Below, piece by piece: positions 26,760-35,370 of a stretch of DNA of 63,306 bases (position 1 is the stretch's first letter; each line of letters starts with the position of its first letter). Position numbers and translations under genes: made by a program. Under the pieces are notes generated by a model that saw nothing but the letters and a program-made list of their open reading frames with translations, had not been told where the DNA came from and made no database searches. Source of the DNA: Clostridiales bacterium (GTDB lineage: Bacteria; Bacillota; Clostridia; Peptostreptococcales; Acidaminobacteraceae); NCBI GenBank assembly GCA_030446305.1, contig JASUSA010000011.1, positions 1-63,306 on the forward strand, given 5' to 3'.

Positions 26760-28457
26760 ATGCTTAACCTTCTGATGGCATTGATTTATCGTGTAGGCCT
26801 GATTATTATGATAGGTCTCGTCTTCTCTAGGGCAAAATCCTTTGTTAATATTCTTGAAAAGAAAGCGCTGACGCTGAGAGACAAGCTGACCATCTCTATT
26901 TTATTTGCGCTTTTAAGCGTGCTGGGGACGTATACGGGGATTAAATACAATGGTTCGATCGTGAATACACGCGTTGTTGGCGTCGCTGTTGGCGGCCTTT
27001 TAGGCGGCCCATTCGTCGGTATGCTGGCAGGCCTTATTTCCGGCGGACATCGGTATTTGATCGACATCGGCGGCTTTACAGCGCTCTCGTGCGGTATTTC
27101 GACGCTTACAGAAGGCTTTATCGCAGGACTCTTAAGCAAGGCATTTCAAAATTCACATAAAAAGATAGCATTTGCACTGGTGACGGGAATTTTTTTAGAG
27201 GCACTGCAAATGCTTATCGTCATTCTCGTTGCGAGACCAATTGATGCGGCTGTGGAACTCGTTCGCGTCATTAGTTTTCCGATGATTCTCGTCAATTCTA
27301 TTGGCATTGCCCTCTTTCTCATGATTATTACCAATATTCAAAGTATCAATACGCTGCAGGCGCGTTACCGTTCGCGTCAGGCGCTGCTCATTGCCGACAA
27401 GACGACTGAGGCACTGCGCGCAGGTCTCAACGAATCGACTGCACAGGTTACGGCAGAATACATCTTGAGCTCAACTGATTTTGATGCCGTTTCCATTACG
27501 GATCGCTATAAAGCGCTGGCGCATGTGGGCAAGGAAAGTGATCACCACTATGCAGGCAGAGAAATCATGACGCAAATTACCAAAAACGTCCTGAGAACCG
27601 GTGAAATTATGACGGCCTATTCAAAAGAGGAAATCGGTTGTCCCCAAAAGAACTGCCATCTTCAATCGGCGGTCATTGCACCGCTGAAAGACGGTGAAAT
27701 CATTCTCGGCACCTTAAAGTTTTATCGGGTGACACAGGGGCTTTCAGATGTCGATATCGAAATTGCAAGGGGACTGTCCAATTTGCTTTCTACACAGCTT
27801 CGCGTGACGACGCTGGAAGCTCAGTCAAAACTTGCACTCAGTGCTGAAATAAAAGCACTGCAGGCACAAATTAGTCCGCACTTCTTTTTTAATACACTCA
27901 ATGTCATCGGTTCGCTCATTCGAACGAATCCAATGCGCGCTCGAGAAGTCCTCATGGATCTCAGCAGTTATCTGCGCAATAACATGCAGTCGCTTAAAGG
28001 TGAAATCTATCTTCGCGATGAAATCATGCATACGGAGAAATTTCTGAAAATTATTCAGGCGCGTTTTGGTGACGGCATTGTATTTGAATCAGATATTCAA
28101 GTGAGCACAGAAATTAAGATTTTGCCGCTTATTATTCAGCCAATTGTTGAGAATGCCGTGCTGCATGGCATTATTCCAAAGGGGAGTGTGGGGAAAGTCA
28201 AATTGAGTGTCTATCGGCAGCAAGAAGATCTGGTTATCAATATTGCCGACAATGGCATTGGCATGCCGGAAGAGAAACTGAATGAAATTCAAAGAGACGG
28301 CGTTCAGGATTCCATTGGAATCAACAATGTCAAACAACGCATTAAAAAACACTTTGGGGATCGGGGTCACTTTCAGATCGACAGCCATCTCGGCGATGGT
28401 ACGGTTGTGACGCTGACATTCCCGTATCAACAGGAAATGGAGGTAAAACATGCTTAA
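26760..28457 (+). CDS. lytS: LytS/BtsS-type sensor histidine kinase
   Basis: The gene encodes 565 residues. The first ~195 residues form the 5TM-5TMR_LYT membrane sensor: hydrophobic helices with the conserved NTRVVGVAVGGLLGGPFVG and GLISGGHRYLI blocks. A GAF-like region (about 210-350) follows with a Cys pair (GCPQKNC). The phosphoacceptor is His374 in SPHFFFNTLN, and a HATPase_c domain with ENAVLHG and DNGIGMP ends the protein. Relatives of this class sense extracellular pyruvate in Escherichia (BtsS) and Bacillus (LytS). AAAGGAG precedes the ATG. The response-regulator gene overlaps its end and a CstA-type carrier follows, which supports sensing of pyruvate or a similar acid. Confidence 0.95.
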   Translation: MLNLLMALIYRVGLIIMIGLVFSRAKSFVNILEKKALTLRDKLTISILFALLSVLGTYTGIKYNGSIVNTRVVGVAVGGLLGGPFVGMLAGLISGGHRYLIDIGGFTALSCGISTLTEGFIAGLLSKAFQNSHKKIAFALVTGIFLEALQMLIVILVARPIDAAVELVRVISFPMILVNSIGIALFLMIITNIQSINTLQARYRSRQALLIADKTTEALRAGLNESTAQVTAEYILSSTDFDAVSITDRYKALAHVGKESDHHYAGREIMTQITKNVLRTGEIMTAYSKEEIGCPQKNCHLQSAVIAPLKDGEIILGTLKFYRVTQGLSDVDIEIARGLSNLLSTQLRVTTLEAQSKLALSAEIKALQAQISPHFFFNTLNVIGSLIRTNPMRAREVLMDLSSYLRNNMQSLKGEIYLRDEIMHTEKFLKIIQARFGDGIVFESDIQVSTEIKILPLIIQPIVENAVLHGIIPKGSVGKVKLSVYRQQEDLVINIADNGIGMPEEKLNEIQRDGVQDSIGINNVKQRIKKHFGDRGHFQIDSHLGDGTVVTLTFPYQQEMEVKHA

Positions 28458-29190
28458 ATGCATCGTTATTGATGACGAAAAACCCGCCGCGGACGAGATG
28501 GTCTACATGCTGTCACAATTTGAAGATGTAGAAGTCGTCGAAACGTTTACAGATTGCATGACATTTGTTTCAGCCATTGAAAAATACCGAGGGCATATTT
28601 TGTTTTTAGATATCAACATGCCCAAAATTTCAGGCTTGCTCATTGCCGACCATATCATCAAAAATAACATTCCCATTCGAATTGTCTTTGTAACGGCTTA
28701 TGATACATATGCCATAAAGGCTTTTGAGGTCAATGCTGTTGATTACCTGCTCAAGCCAGTTGAAAAGGAGCGGCTTGCACAGACCATTACCAGGCTGACA
28801 GATGGTGTCAGTGAGGATACGGTAAATATAAAAGCCATGGTTAAAGATTACAAACAGCATCAGCAGGTGATGAGTCTTTACCGCGACGGGATTTTAAAAC
28901 CCATTAAATACGAAGATATTTCGCTCATTTACTTTGAAGATCGAACGACACACTTTATTACAAAACACGGCCTCTATTCATGCAAGAAAAATCTGTCTGA
29001 ACTCGAGGATATTTTGTCGGATAACTTTTTCAGGTGTCATCGTGCCTACATTATTAATCTGGACTGTATTGAATCCATTGAGCCGTGGTTCAATAACACG
29101 TTTATGGTAGTCGTCAGAGGACATAAGGAACAAGTGCCGATCAGCCGCGGGAATGTCAATGCATTTAAGGAAAAAATGCACATCTTTTAG
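28450..29190 (+). CDS. lytR: LytR/BtsR-type response regulator with LytTR DNA-binding domain
   Basis: The gene encodes 246 residues. The receiver domain has the acidic pair Asp8/Asp9 (VIDDE), the phosphorylation site Asp54 in FLDINMP, and VTAYDTYAIKAF with the conserved Lys region (DYLLKP). The C-terminal LytTR domain (about 145-246) has ISLIYFEDRTTHFIT, CKKNLSELEDIL and FRCHRAYIINL, typical of LytTR proteins. It overlaps lytS by 8 bases with GGAGG inside the lytS end, so the pair is translationally coupled. LytTR regulators bind imperfect direct repeats; the likely target is the downstream gene pair including cstA, but no clear binding site is seen by eye. Confidence 0.95.
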   Translation: MLKCIVIDDEKPAADEMVYMLSQFEDVEVVETFTDCMTFVSAIEKYRGHILFLDINMPKISGLLIADHIIKNNIPIRIVFVTAYDTYAIKAFEVNAVDYLLKPVEKERLAQTITRLTDGVSEDTVNIKAMVKDYKQHQQVMSLYRDGILKPIKYEDISLIYFEDRTTHFITKHGLYSCKKNLSELEDILSDNFFRCHRAYIINLDCIESIEPWFNNTFMVVVRGHKEQVPISRGNVNAFKEKMHIF

Positions 29191-29395
29191 AGGGGAAAAG
29201 AGAACTTATTGTGATAATAGAAATCCGTTGGGTATCATTCGTTTGGATGCCGTTTCTTAGGCACGCATAATGCATTTCAAACGTGAATATTTACAATTTG
29301 TTCATAAAAGGGCCTATTTTTTGACCCATACGATAAGATGAGCTTAGATAGGCATCGTGTCTGCCAACAATCATTTAGAGATAGGAGTGATGGGT

Positions 29396-29911
29396 TTGAC
29401 CTATACAGAGATCAGCTTTGGCGCTTATTTGCGCGACAAGCTCGAGGCCTACTATAACCTGTTCGATGAAGCGCCGATGGCGTGCGACTTCATGGCTGTT
29501 TATAATCAGCGCAATGCAGCATTTGCGCTGAAAAAAGAATTTGAATACTATGCCTTTGAGAACAACGAAGTCATATTGTATACCGAATGTGACGACATGC
29601 AGTCAGTGGATATTGACATTCTGTCGGCTCAGATCGATGCGACACACCACGAAATGGTCGGACGCAATGAAGACCATATGTCTTCAAGTATTTATCTGGT
29701 TTACACCGTTAAGGCGTTTCCGGATGAAGAGATGATAAAAAAAATCAAGCGTTTTCGATATTATAAAAGCTTCAGGTGGGGGCTTGAAGGGTGGCTCAAC
29801 GTCGGATTGATTGTCATTAACGAAGTTTCAGGAGAAGGCATTTCCAATCGCTTTGGCAAGAAAGAAATGAAGCGCTTGCTCAACCTTTTCGGAAAGTTCA
29901 AACAAAATTGA
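29396..29911 (+). CDS. conserved-looking small protein between lytR and cstA, unknown function
   Basis: The gene encodes 171 residues from TTG at 29396 (AGGAG at 29383-29387, 8-base spacing). The ATG at 29390 is too close to that box and the upstream GTG has none. The protein is soluble and mixed alpha/beta, acidic in the first two thirds with a basic C-terminal end. It has several aromatic pairs, such as EYYAF, and a RWGLEGWLNVGLIVI segment near the end. There is no signal peptide or membrane helix. I do not recognise a family with confidence. Its place between a pyruvate-type two-component system and the CstA carrier suggests a role in that system, possibly as a partner of the carrier or a ligand-binding protein. 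Confidence 0.8.
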   Translation: MTYTEISFGAYLRDKLEAYYNLFDEAPMACDFMAVYNQRNAAFALKKEFEYYAFENNEVILYTECDDMQSVDIDILSAQIDATHHEMVGRNEDHMSSSIYLVYTVKAFPDEEMIKKIKRFRYYKSFRWGLEGWLNVGLIVINEVSGEGISNRFGKKEMKRLLNLFGKFKQN

Positions 29912-29959
29912 TTGAACGCCAAATGGCTTCAATAATAAATTTTGGGGAGGAATAATGAA

Positions 29960-31573
29960 ATGAATGCAATTTTTCTAATCCTTATTTCCGTGGTCTTATT
30001 TATTATCGCTTACACTACTTATGGCGCAAGTCTCGCTAAAAAATGGGGTATTGATGAATCCATCAAGACACCGGCTCACCGTTTAGGTGATGGCGTTGAC
30101 TACGTACCTGCAAAAGCACCCGTGCTCTTAGGGCATCACTTTTCATCTATCGCAGGTGCAGGCCCAATCGCAGGCCCAATTCAAGCTGCAATTTTTGGCT
30201 GGGTACCTGTATTCCTTTGGATTATCATCGGTTCCATTTTCTTTGGCGGTGTGCATGACATGGGAGCGCTTTTCGCTTCTGTCAGAAACGATGGGAAGTC
30301 CATTGGTGAAGTTATCCATGCAACCATCGGCGACAAAGGCAAGAAACTATTTGCCGTATTTGCTTGGTTGACACTGTTACTCGTCGTTGCGGCATTTACA
30401 AACATTGTTGCCAATACTTTTGCAACAGTTCCGGCTGCAGCAACATCGTCACTGCTTTTCATTTTACTCGCAATTTTATTCGGTTATTTTGTTTACCGTA
30501 AAGGCGTCAGCCTTACCATTGGTTCTGTAGTCGGCGTTATTGCACTCTTTGCGTGTATTATACTTGGTAATATGTTCCCGATTTCATTATCAAAAGAAGC
30601 GTGGATGCTCATTATGCTCGTCTACATCTTCATCGCTTCTGTAACACCGGTCTGGATTTTACTTCAGCCTAGAGATTACTTAAACAGTTATTTGCTTTAT
30701 GCAATGCTTGCAGGTGGTTTAATCGGGATCGTATTAATGCGACCAACGCTGCAGCTTGCACCTGTTACTGCCTTTACCGTTAACAATTCGACGCTGTTCC
30801 CAATCCTCTTTGTAACCGTTGCGTGTGGTGCGATTTCTGGCTTCCACTCACTGGTTGGATCCGGGACAACGTCAAAACAAATTGATTCAGAAAAAGATAT
30901 TCGACTCATTGGCTATGGCTCAATGCTCATCGAGGGCGTCCTCGCAGTTATCGCTATTATCACTGCCGGCTACATCGGCGCTGACAGATTAACAGAGCTC
31001 CTTGCCAATGGTGGTCCTGTTAACGTATTCTCTGATGGTCTTGGTAACTTCATGACATCATTTGGCTTGCCTTTTGCAACGGCTAAAAACTTTACAGCAC
31101 TTGCAATTTCAGCATTTGCATTGACATCGCTTGATACGGCAACACGTCTTGCCAGATTTATCTTCCAAGAGTTCTTTGCAAAAGAAGGCGAACCTGCAAG
31201 TGAAAAAGGCCTCCAAAACCGATATGTCTCAACGGGGATTACCGTTGTACTCGGTGGCGGTTTAGCATTCTATGGCTACTTAAAAATTTGGCCGCTCTTT
31301 GGTTCAGCGAACCAATTGCTAGCAGCCCTTGCACTCTTGGCACTTGCAGTATGGCTGAAAGATATGGGCAAAGAATACAAACAAGTTCTGATCCCTATGT
31401 TCTTCATGTTTGCCGTAACACTGGTTGCATTGATCCAGCTCATTATGGCAAATCTTTCAAACTACGTTTTACTGTTCTTCGCCGTCGCACTGTTTATTTT
31501 GGCACTCGTCTTAATCAGCCAAGCATTTAAGGCTTTCAAAGGCGACAATAAAATTAATCAAGCAGGCAAATAA
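29960..31573 (+). CDS. cstA: CstA/BtsT-family carbon starvation carrier
   Basis: The gene encodes 537 residues from the ATG at 29960, preceded by GGGGAGG; the upstream TTG is part of that box. It is an integral membrane protein with about 13-15 hydrophobic helices. Family hallmarks are visible: the early LLGHHFSSIAGAGPIAGPI block, VFLWIIIGSIFFGGVHDM, and a central CGAISGFHSLVGSGTTSKQI. Short CstA proteins of this type are pyruvate (BtsT/CstA) or peptide carriers. Linked to lytSR, a pyruvate or related monocarboxylate substrate is the best guess. It is the last gene of the unit and is followed by a strong terminator. Confidence 0.95.
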   Translation: MNAIFLILISVVLFIIAYTTYGASLAKKWGIDESIKTPAHRLGDGVDYVPAKAPVLLGHHFSSIAGAGPIAGPIQAAIFGWVPVFLWIIIGSIFFGGVHDMGALFASVRNDGKSIGEVIHATIGDKGKKLFAVFAWLTLLLVVAAFTNIVANTFATVPAAATSSLLFILLAILFGYFVYRKGVSLTIGSVVGVIALFACIILGNMFPISLSKEAWMLIMLVYIFIASVTPVWILLQPRDYLNSYLLYAMLAGGLIGIVLMRPTLQLAPVTAFTVNNSTLFPILFVTVACGAISGFHSLVGSGTTSKQIDSEKDIRLIGYGSMLIEGVLAVIAIITAGYIGADRLTELLANGGPVNVFSDGLGNFMTSFGLPFATAKNFTALAISAFALTSLDTATRLARFIFQEFFAKEGEPASEKGLQNRYVSTGITVVLGGGLAFYGYLKIWPLFGSANQLLAALALLALAVWLKDMGKEYKQVLIPMFFMFAVTLVALIQLIMANLSNYVLLFFAVALFILALVLISQAFKAFKGDNKINQAGK

Positions 31574-31598
31574 TCACATACTAACCTATAAAATCATG

Positions 31599-31641
31599 GA
31601 AATGGGATTGAGTCGAGAGATTCAGTCTCATTTCTTTTTTT
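31599..31641 (+). terminator. terminator of cstA
   Basis: GAAATGGGATTGA (31599-31611) pairs over 13 bp, with two G-T pairs, to TCAGTCTCATTTC (31622-31634), followed by seven T. The next ~200 bases before the MFS gene hold no gene that I can support. Confidence 0.88.
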
Positions 31642-31853
31642 GTATCCATACGGCACATGCTGACTTACTTGAAGAAATTGCATCATTACCTTACGCATCT
31701 TAATACTTGCTAAATGTATCGCACGATACGCCATGCTCGAATAGTTAATACCATTACCGTTCGTAAAAACACTGTCTGCAGCGGAGCCTGCCAAAAGACA
31801 AATCTGCACGGTCTTTGAAGGATTGCTGTAAGGGTATGATGACGAAAATGCAG

Positions 31854-33017
31854 TTATAAAGGTGTGGTCATATTTGCAGCTTTACGCTTTTCGAAATCTG
31901 AAATCAGCAGGGCGGCAATAATGCCTACGATTAGAAGAATGAATGCCGTGTTGAAGAAAATTTGCGCTGTGCCATACTGTGTCATGATACGACCGTTGAT
32001 ATTGGTTCCGATAGCGCCGCCGACAAACATATTGAAAGAAGCAAGCGACATAGCGGTGCCGCGCATCGTCGGTAATTTTTCCTGTGCAGTGGCAATCAGT
32101 GTCGACTGCAGGAAGATAAAGGCAACCCCGAATCCGAACAGACTCAGCATAATGAATGCCGTTTGATGAACTGTGGAGAGGAGGTAAAGTGACAAACCGC
32201 CTATGACGCCAGCTAATATAAGAAAATTTCCCTTTAGTCTTTGTTTCAATTTGGGTGCAATTCTGCCGCCGACAACGGTTCCGATCCCAAAGAAAGACAG
32301 TATGATGCCGACGATCAGCAGATTATAGCCTGTCAGCTGCTGTACCAGCTGCCCTGTATAGGTAAAACTGCCAAAGATACTGAATCCTACAAAGAAAATC
32401 GTAAAGACAAGGCGCATGAAACGGAAATTGCTTAGTGGTACTTTGTAAGACTGAATGAGATTAAAGGTTGTTGTTACGGGCTTATCCTTTTCAAGCGTAC
32501 GGAAAATGACGGCTGCTAAAATAAGTTCTCCGATACCATAGACAATATAGACGAGTCGCCAAGAGCCAAAATATGCCAAAGCGCCGCCGAGGGCCGTGGC
32601 AGTAGCACCGCCCAAAAACATAAGTCCCATCACTTTCCCGAGTGCTTTGTGCCGGTTTTGATCATCAAAAGATTGACCGACTAAAGCCATTGTCACGGGG
32701 AAAATGCCTGCGCCAAAAGCGCCGTTCACTGCTCTAAAAATGACAAGTGATTGCAAGTTAAAAGCAAATCCCCCCAAAATACTAAAGATTGCAGTGCCAA
32801 AGGCTGCAAGATTGATAATGCGAACTTTCCCGTAGCGATCTGACAGCGGACCAAACAACAATGTAAAAAGTCCAAAAGAGAGCATGTACGCTGTAACGGA
32901 CAATGCGGCGACATCAATGGAGAGATTCAAATCCTTTGAAATATTAATGATAAGTGGTGCTGCAGCATAGTTGTCACCATTGGCTAAGAAGGCCATAAGG
33001 CCCAATAATAAGAGCAT
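31854..33017 (-). CDS. MFS transporter of drug-efflux type (DHA1-like)
   Basis: The longest open frame encodes 387 residues with twelve hydrophobic helices. The signature between helices 2 and 3 (GPLSDRYGKVRI) and the helix-5 region (VMGLMFLGGATATALGGAL) fit the drug:H+ antiporter branch. The best-placed ribosome binding site (AAAGGA, about 33044-33049) serves an ATG at 33033-33035, 6 codons before the open frame. Reading from that ATG meets TAA at its fourth codon. The remaining frame starts at the ATG at 33015-33017, so the protein may be made by reinitiation at a reduced level. The body of the gene is intact. A consensus promoter and a palindromic operator lie upstream. Confidence 0.85.
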   Translation of the reverse strand: MLLLLGLMAFLANGDNYAAAPLIINISKDLNLSIDVAALSVTAYMLSFGLFTLLFGPLSDRYGKVRIINLAAFGTAIFSILGGFAFNLQSLVIFRAVNGAFGAGIFPVTMALVGQSFDDQNRHKALGKVMGLMFLGGATATALGGALAYFGSWRLVYIVYGIGELILAAVIFRTLEKDKPVTTTFNLIQSYKVPLSNFRFMRLVFTIFFVGFSIFGSFTYTGQLVQQLTGYNLLIVGIILSFFGIGTVVGGRIAPKLKQRLKGNFLILAGVIGGLSLYLLSTVHQTAFIMLSLFGFGVAFIFLQSTLIATAQEKLPTMRGTAMSLASFNMFVGGAIGTNINGRIMTQYGTAQIFFNTAFILLIVGIIAALLISDFEKRKAANMTTPL

Positions 33018-33085
33018 TTGATTTTAGCTTTTCATCACGGTATTCCTTTCAGATTCATTTTAGAAGTTTGTAGATTTGATTAATA

Positions 33086-33144
33086 ATTCACATATGCACA
33101 TATGGGTATGTGAATATAATATGCTTGCCCTATGATCTTGTCAA
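33086..33144 (-). promoter_or_regulatory. promoter and palindromic operator of the MFS gene
   Basis: On the minus strand TTGACA (33139-33144) and TATTAT (33116-33121) are spaced 17 bp. Directly downstream lies the inverted repeat ATTCACATA (33086-33094) and TATGTGAAT (33107-33115), with an inner CATATG. This fits repression by a dimeric regulator of MarR, TetR or similar type; no such gene is adjacent. Confidence 0.72.
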
Positions 33145-33303
33145 GCGTTTTTAGGTTTACGCGCGTAGATACTTGATTTGAAGAGAAGGATCCTGATTTA
33201 CCAGTGTGGAAATTTTTGCGTTAAAAGATAGAAAAGATATGGACTTAAAATAGACGGCTTTTGGGTATGTTTAGGATAGCAGAATAGGGACAGGAGGTTT
33301 TAG

Positions 33304-35346
33304 ATGATGAACAACGAGATTATTTCGTCAGCGATGCAAGTTAAACTTGAAGATATTTTTGAAACGCTTCCATCATATCCGGCCTTTGAAGCCGGGATAC
33401 GCAGGGCGCCAAAGCGTGATTTTACGCTCAATAAAGCGGAGACGGCGCTGGCATTAAAAAATGCACTTCGGTATATCCCCGAAAAGTGGCATGCTGTATT
33501 GGCGCCGGAATTTTTAGAGGAACTTTTAACACATGGGCGTATTTATGGCTATCGTTTTAGACCGGTGGGGCGCATTTATGGTAAAGCGATCGATGCGTAT
33601 AAAGGGAATACGGTTGAAGGCAAAGCGATTCAGGTGATGATTGACAACAATCTCGATTTTGAAATTGCCCTTTATCCATATGAACTCGTAACTTATGGTG
33701 AAACCGGCAGTGTTTGCCAGAACTGGATGCAGTATCACCTCATTAAGGCTTACCTCGAAAAGCTGACAGATGAACAGACGCTCGTCATGCATTCGGGGCA
33801 TCCGCTGGGCCTTTTTCATTCGCCAAAACTGGCGCCGCGCGTTATGATTACAAACGGATTAATGATTGGTATGTTTGATACACTGCCGCACTGGAACAGA
33901 GCTGCGGCATTGGGGGTTGCCTCCTACGGTCAAATGACGGCGGGCGGCTGGATGTATATCGGGCCACAGGGCATTGTCCACGGCACGTATTCGACACTGC
34001 TCAATGCAGGCCGAATGAAGCTGGGACTTGACGATTCGGCTGATTTAAAGGGCAAGCTCTTTGTTTCATCAGGCCTTGGCGGCATGAGTGGCGCACAGGG
34101 CAAGGCGGTTGAAATCGCAGGCGGCGTTGGCATTATTGCAGAAGTTGACCCATCGCGTATCGAGACGCGTTATCGTCAGGGATGGGTATCGGAAGTTGCC
34201 AAAGAACCTGCAGCGTGCTTTGAACGTGCAAAAGTACTTCAAGCGGAAGGAGTGGCGGCAGCCATTGCCTTTGAAGGCAATATTGTCGCGCTTTTGGAAT
34301 ATGCCGTTCAAAATCGCATTCACATTGACTTGCTGTCAGATCAGACTTCCTGTCACAATGTCTACGAGGGCGGATACTGTCCGGCTGATATGACCTTTGA
34401 AAGGCGCACAGAAATGCTGGCGCATGATAAAGAAACGTTTAAAACACGTGTGGATGAGACGTTAAAGCGTCATTATGAGGCGATTAAAGCATTGACGGCA
34501 AATGGCGTTTACTTCTTTGACTATGGCAACAGCTTTATGAAGGCCATACTGGATGCAGGGGTTACGGCGATCTGTAAGAATGGTGAGGATGCGCTGGATG
34601 GCTTTATTTGGCCGTCGTATGTTGAAGACATCATGGGCCCCGTACTCTTTGACTATGGCTATGGGCCGTTTCGATGGGTATGTCTGTCCGGGAAGCCGGA
34701 AGATCTTCGTAAAACAGACCATGCGGCCATGGCGTGTATTGATCCCGAAAGGCGTTTTCAAGATCGTGATAATTACGTGTGGATCAGAGATGCTGAAAAA
34801 AATGCACTCGTCGTGGGCACACAGGCGCGCATTCTCTATCAGGATGCAATGGGCAGACTTAAAATCGCCCTCAAATTTAATGAAATGGTGCGCAATGGCG
34901 ATATAGGCCCCGTCATGCTGGGGCGTGACCATCATGACACGGGCGGCACGGATTCACCGTTCCGCGAAACATCAAATATCAAGGACGGTTCCAATATTAT
35001 GGCGGATATGGCAACGCATATCTTTGCCGGCAATGCTGCACGCGGGATGAGTATGATCGCGCTGCACAATGGCGGCGGTGTCGGTATTGGCAAAGCCATA
35101 AACGGCGGTTTTGGCATGGTGCTCGACGGCAGTCATCGCGTCGATGAAATTCTGATGCAGGCCATGCCTTGGGATGTCATGGGCGGTGTGGCAAGGCGCG
35201 CATGGGCACGCAACGAACACGCCATTGAAACAGTGGTTGCCTATAACCAGTCGCAGCCAAAAGATCATTTGACACTGCCGTATTTAACGGATGAGGCATG
35301 GATTGAAACATTGGTTGACAAACACTACCAAAAGGGTGGAAAATAA
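33304..35346 (+). CDS. hutU: urocanate hydratase (urocanase), long form
   Basis: The gene encodes 680 residues; common bacterial urocanases have about 555, while a ~675-residue form occurs in some anaerobes and in animals. The NAD-binding signature region is visible (FVSSGLGGMSGAQGKAVEIAG) and the substrate region has YGQMTAGGWMYIGPQGIVHGT. QTSCHN and DHHDTGGTDSPFRETS are also conserved parts. The enzyme adds water to urocanate to give imidazolonepropionate, the second step of histidine breakdown. CAGGAGG precedes the ATG. None of hutH, hutI or ftcD is nearby. A large regulator follows after 24 bases and fhs lies just beyond, which links the locus to one-carbon transfer from histidine. Confidence 0.95.
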   Translation: MMNNEIISSAMQVKLEDIFETLPSYPAFEAGIRRAPKRDFTLNKAETALALKNALRYIPEKWHAVLAPEFLEELLTHGRIYGYRFRPVGRIYGKAIDAYKGNTVEGKAIQVMIDNNLDFEIALYPYELVTYGETGSVCQNWMQYHLIKAYLEKLTDEQTLVMHSGHPLGLFHSPKLAPRVMITNGLMIGMFDTLPHWNRAAALGVASYGQMTAGGWMYIGPQGIVHGTYSTLLNAGRMKLGLDDSADLKGKLFVSSGLGGMSGAQGKAVEIAGGVGIIAEVDPSRIETRYRQGWVSEVAKEPAACFERAKVLQAEGVAAAIAFEGNIVALLEYAVQNRIHIDLLSDQTSCHNVYEGGYCPADMTFERRTEMLAHDKETFKTRVDETLKRHYEAIKALTANGVYFFDYGNSFMKAILDAGVTAICKNGEDALDGFIWPSYVEDIMGPVLFDYGYGPFRWVCLSGKPEDLRKTDHAAMACIDPERRFQDRDNYVWIRDAEKNALVVGTQARILYQDAMGRLKIALKFNEMVRNGDIGPVMLGRDHHDTGGTDSPFRETSNIKDGSNIMADMATHIFAGNAARGMSMIALHNGGGVGIGKAINGGFGMVLDGSHRVDEILMQAMPWDVMGGVARRAWARNEHAIETVVAYNQSQPKDHLTLPYLTDEAWIETLVDKHYQKGGK

Positions 35347-35370
35347 GAGAAAATGCTCGGAGGCGCAGGC

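Noticed and set aside
31674-31688. GAAATTGCATCATTA, identical to one end of the dispersed repeat family
   Set aside because: Only 15 bases match; the inner TTCACC/GGTGAA arms and the other end are missing, so it is not counted as a fifth copy.
31594-31809. 71-codon minus-strand frame between cstA and the MFS gene
   Set aside because: No ribosome binding site, overlaps the cstA terminator, and the translation matches nothing I know. A decayed gene fragment cannot be excluded.
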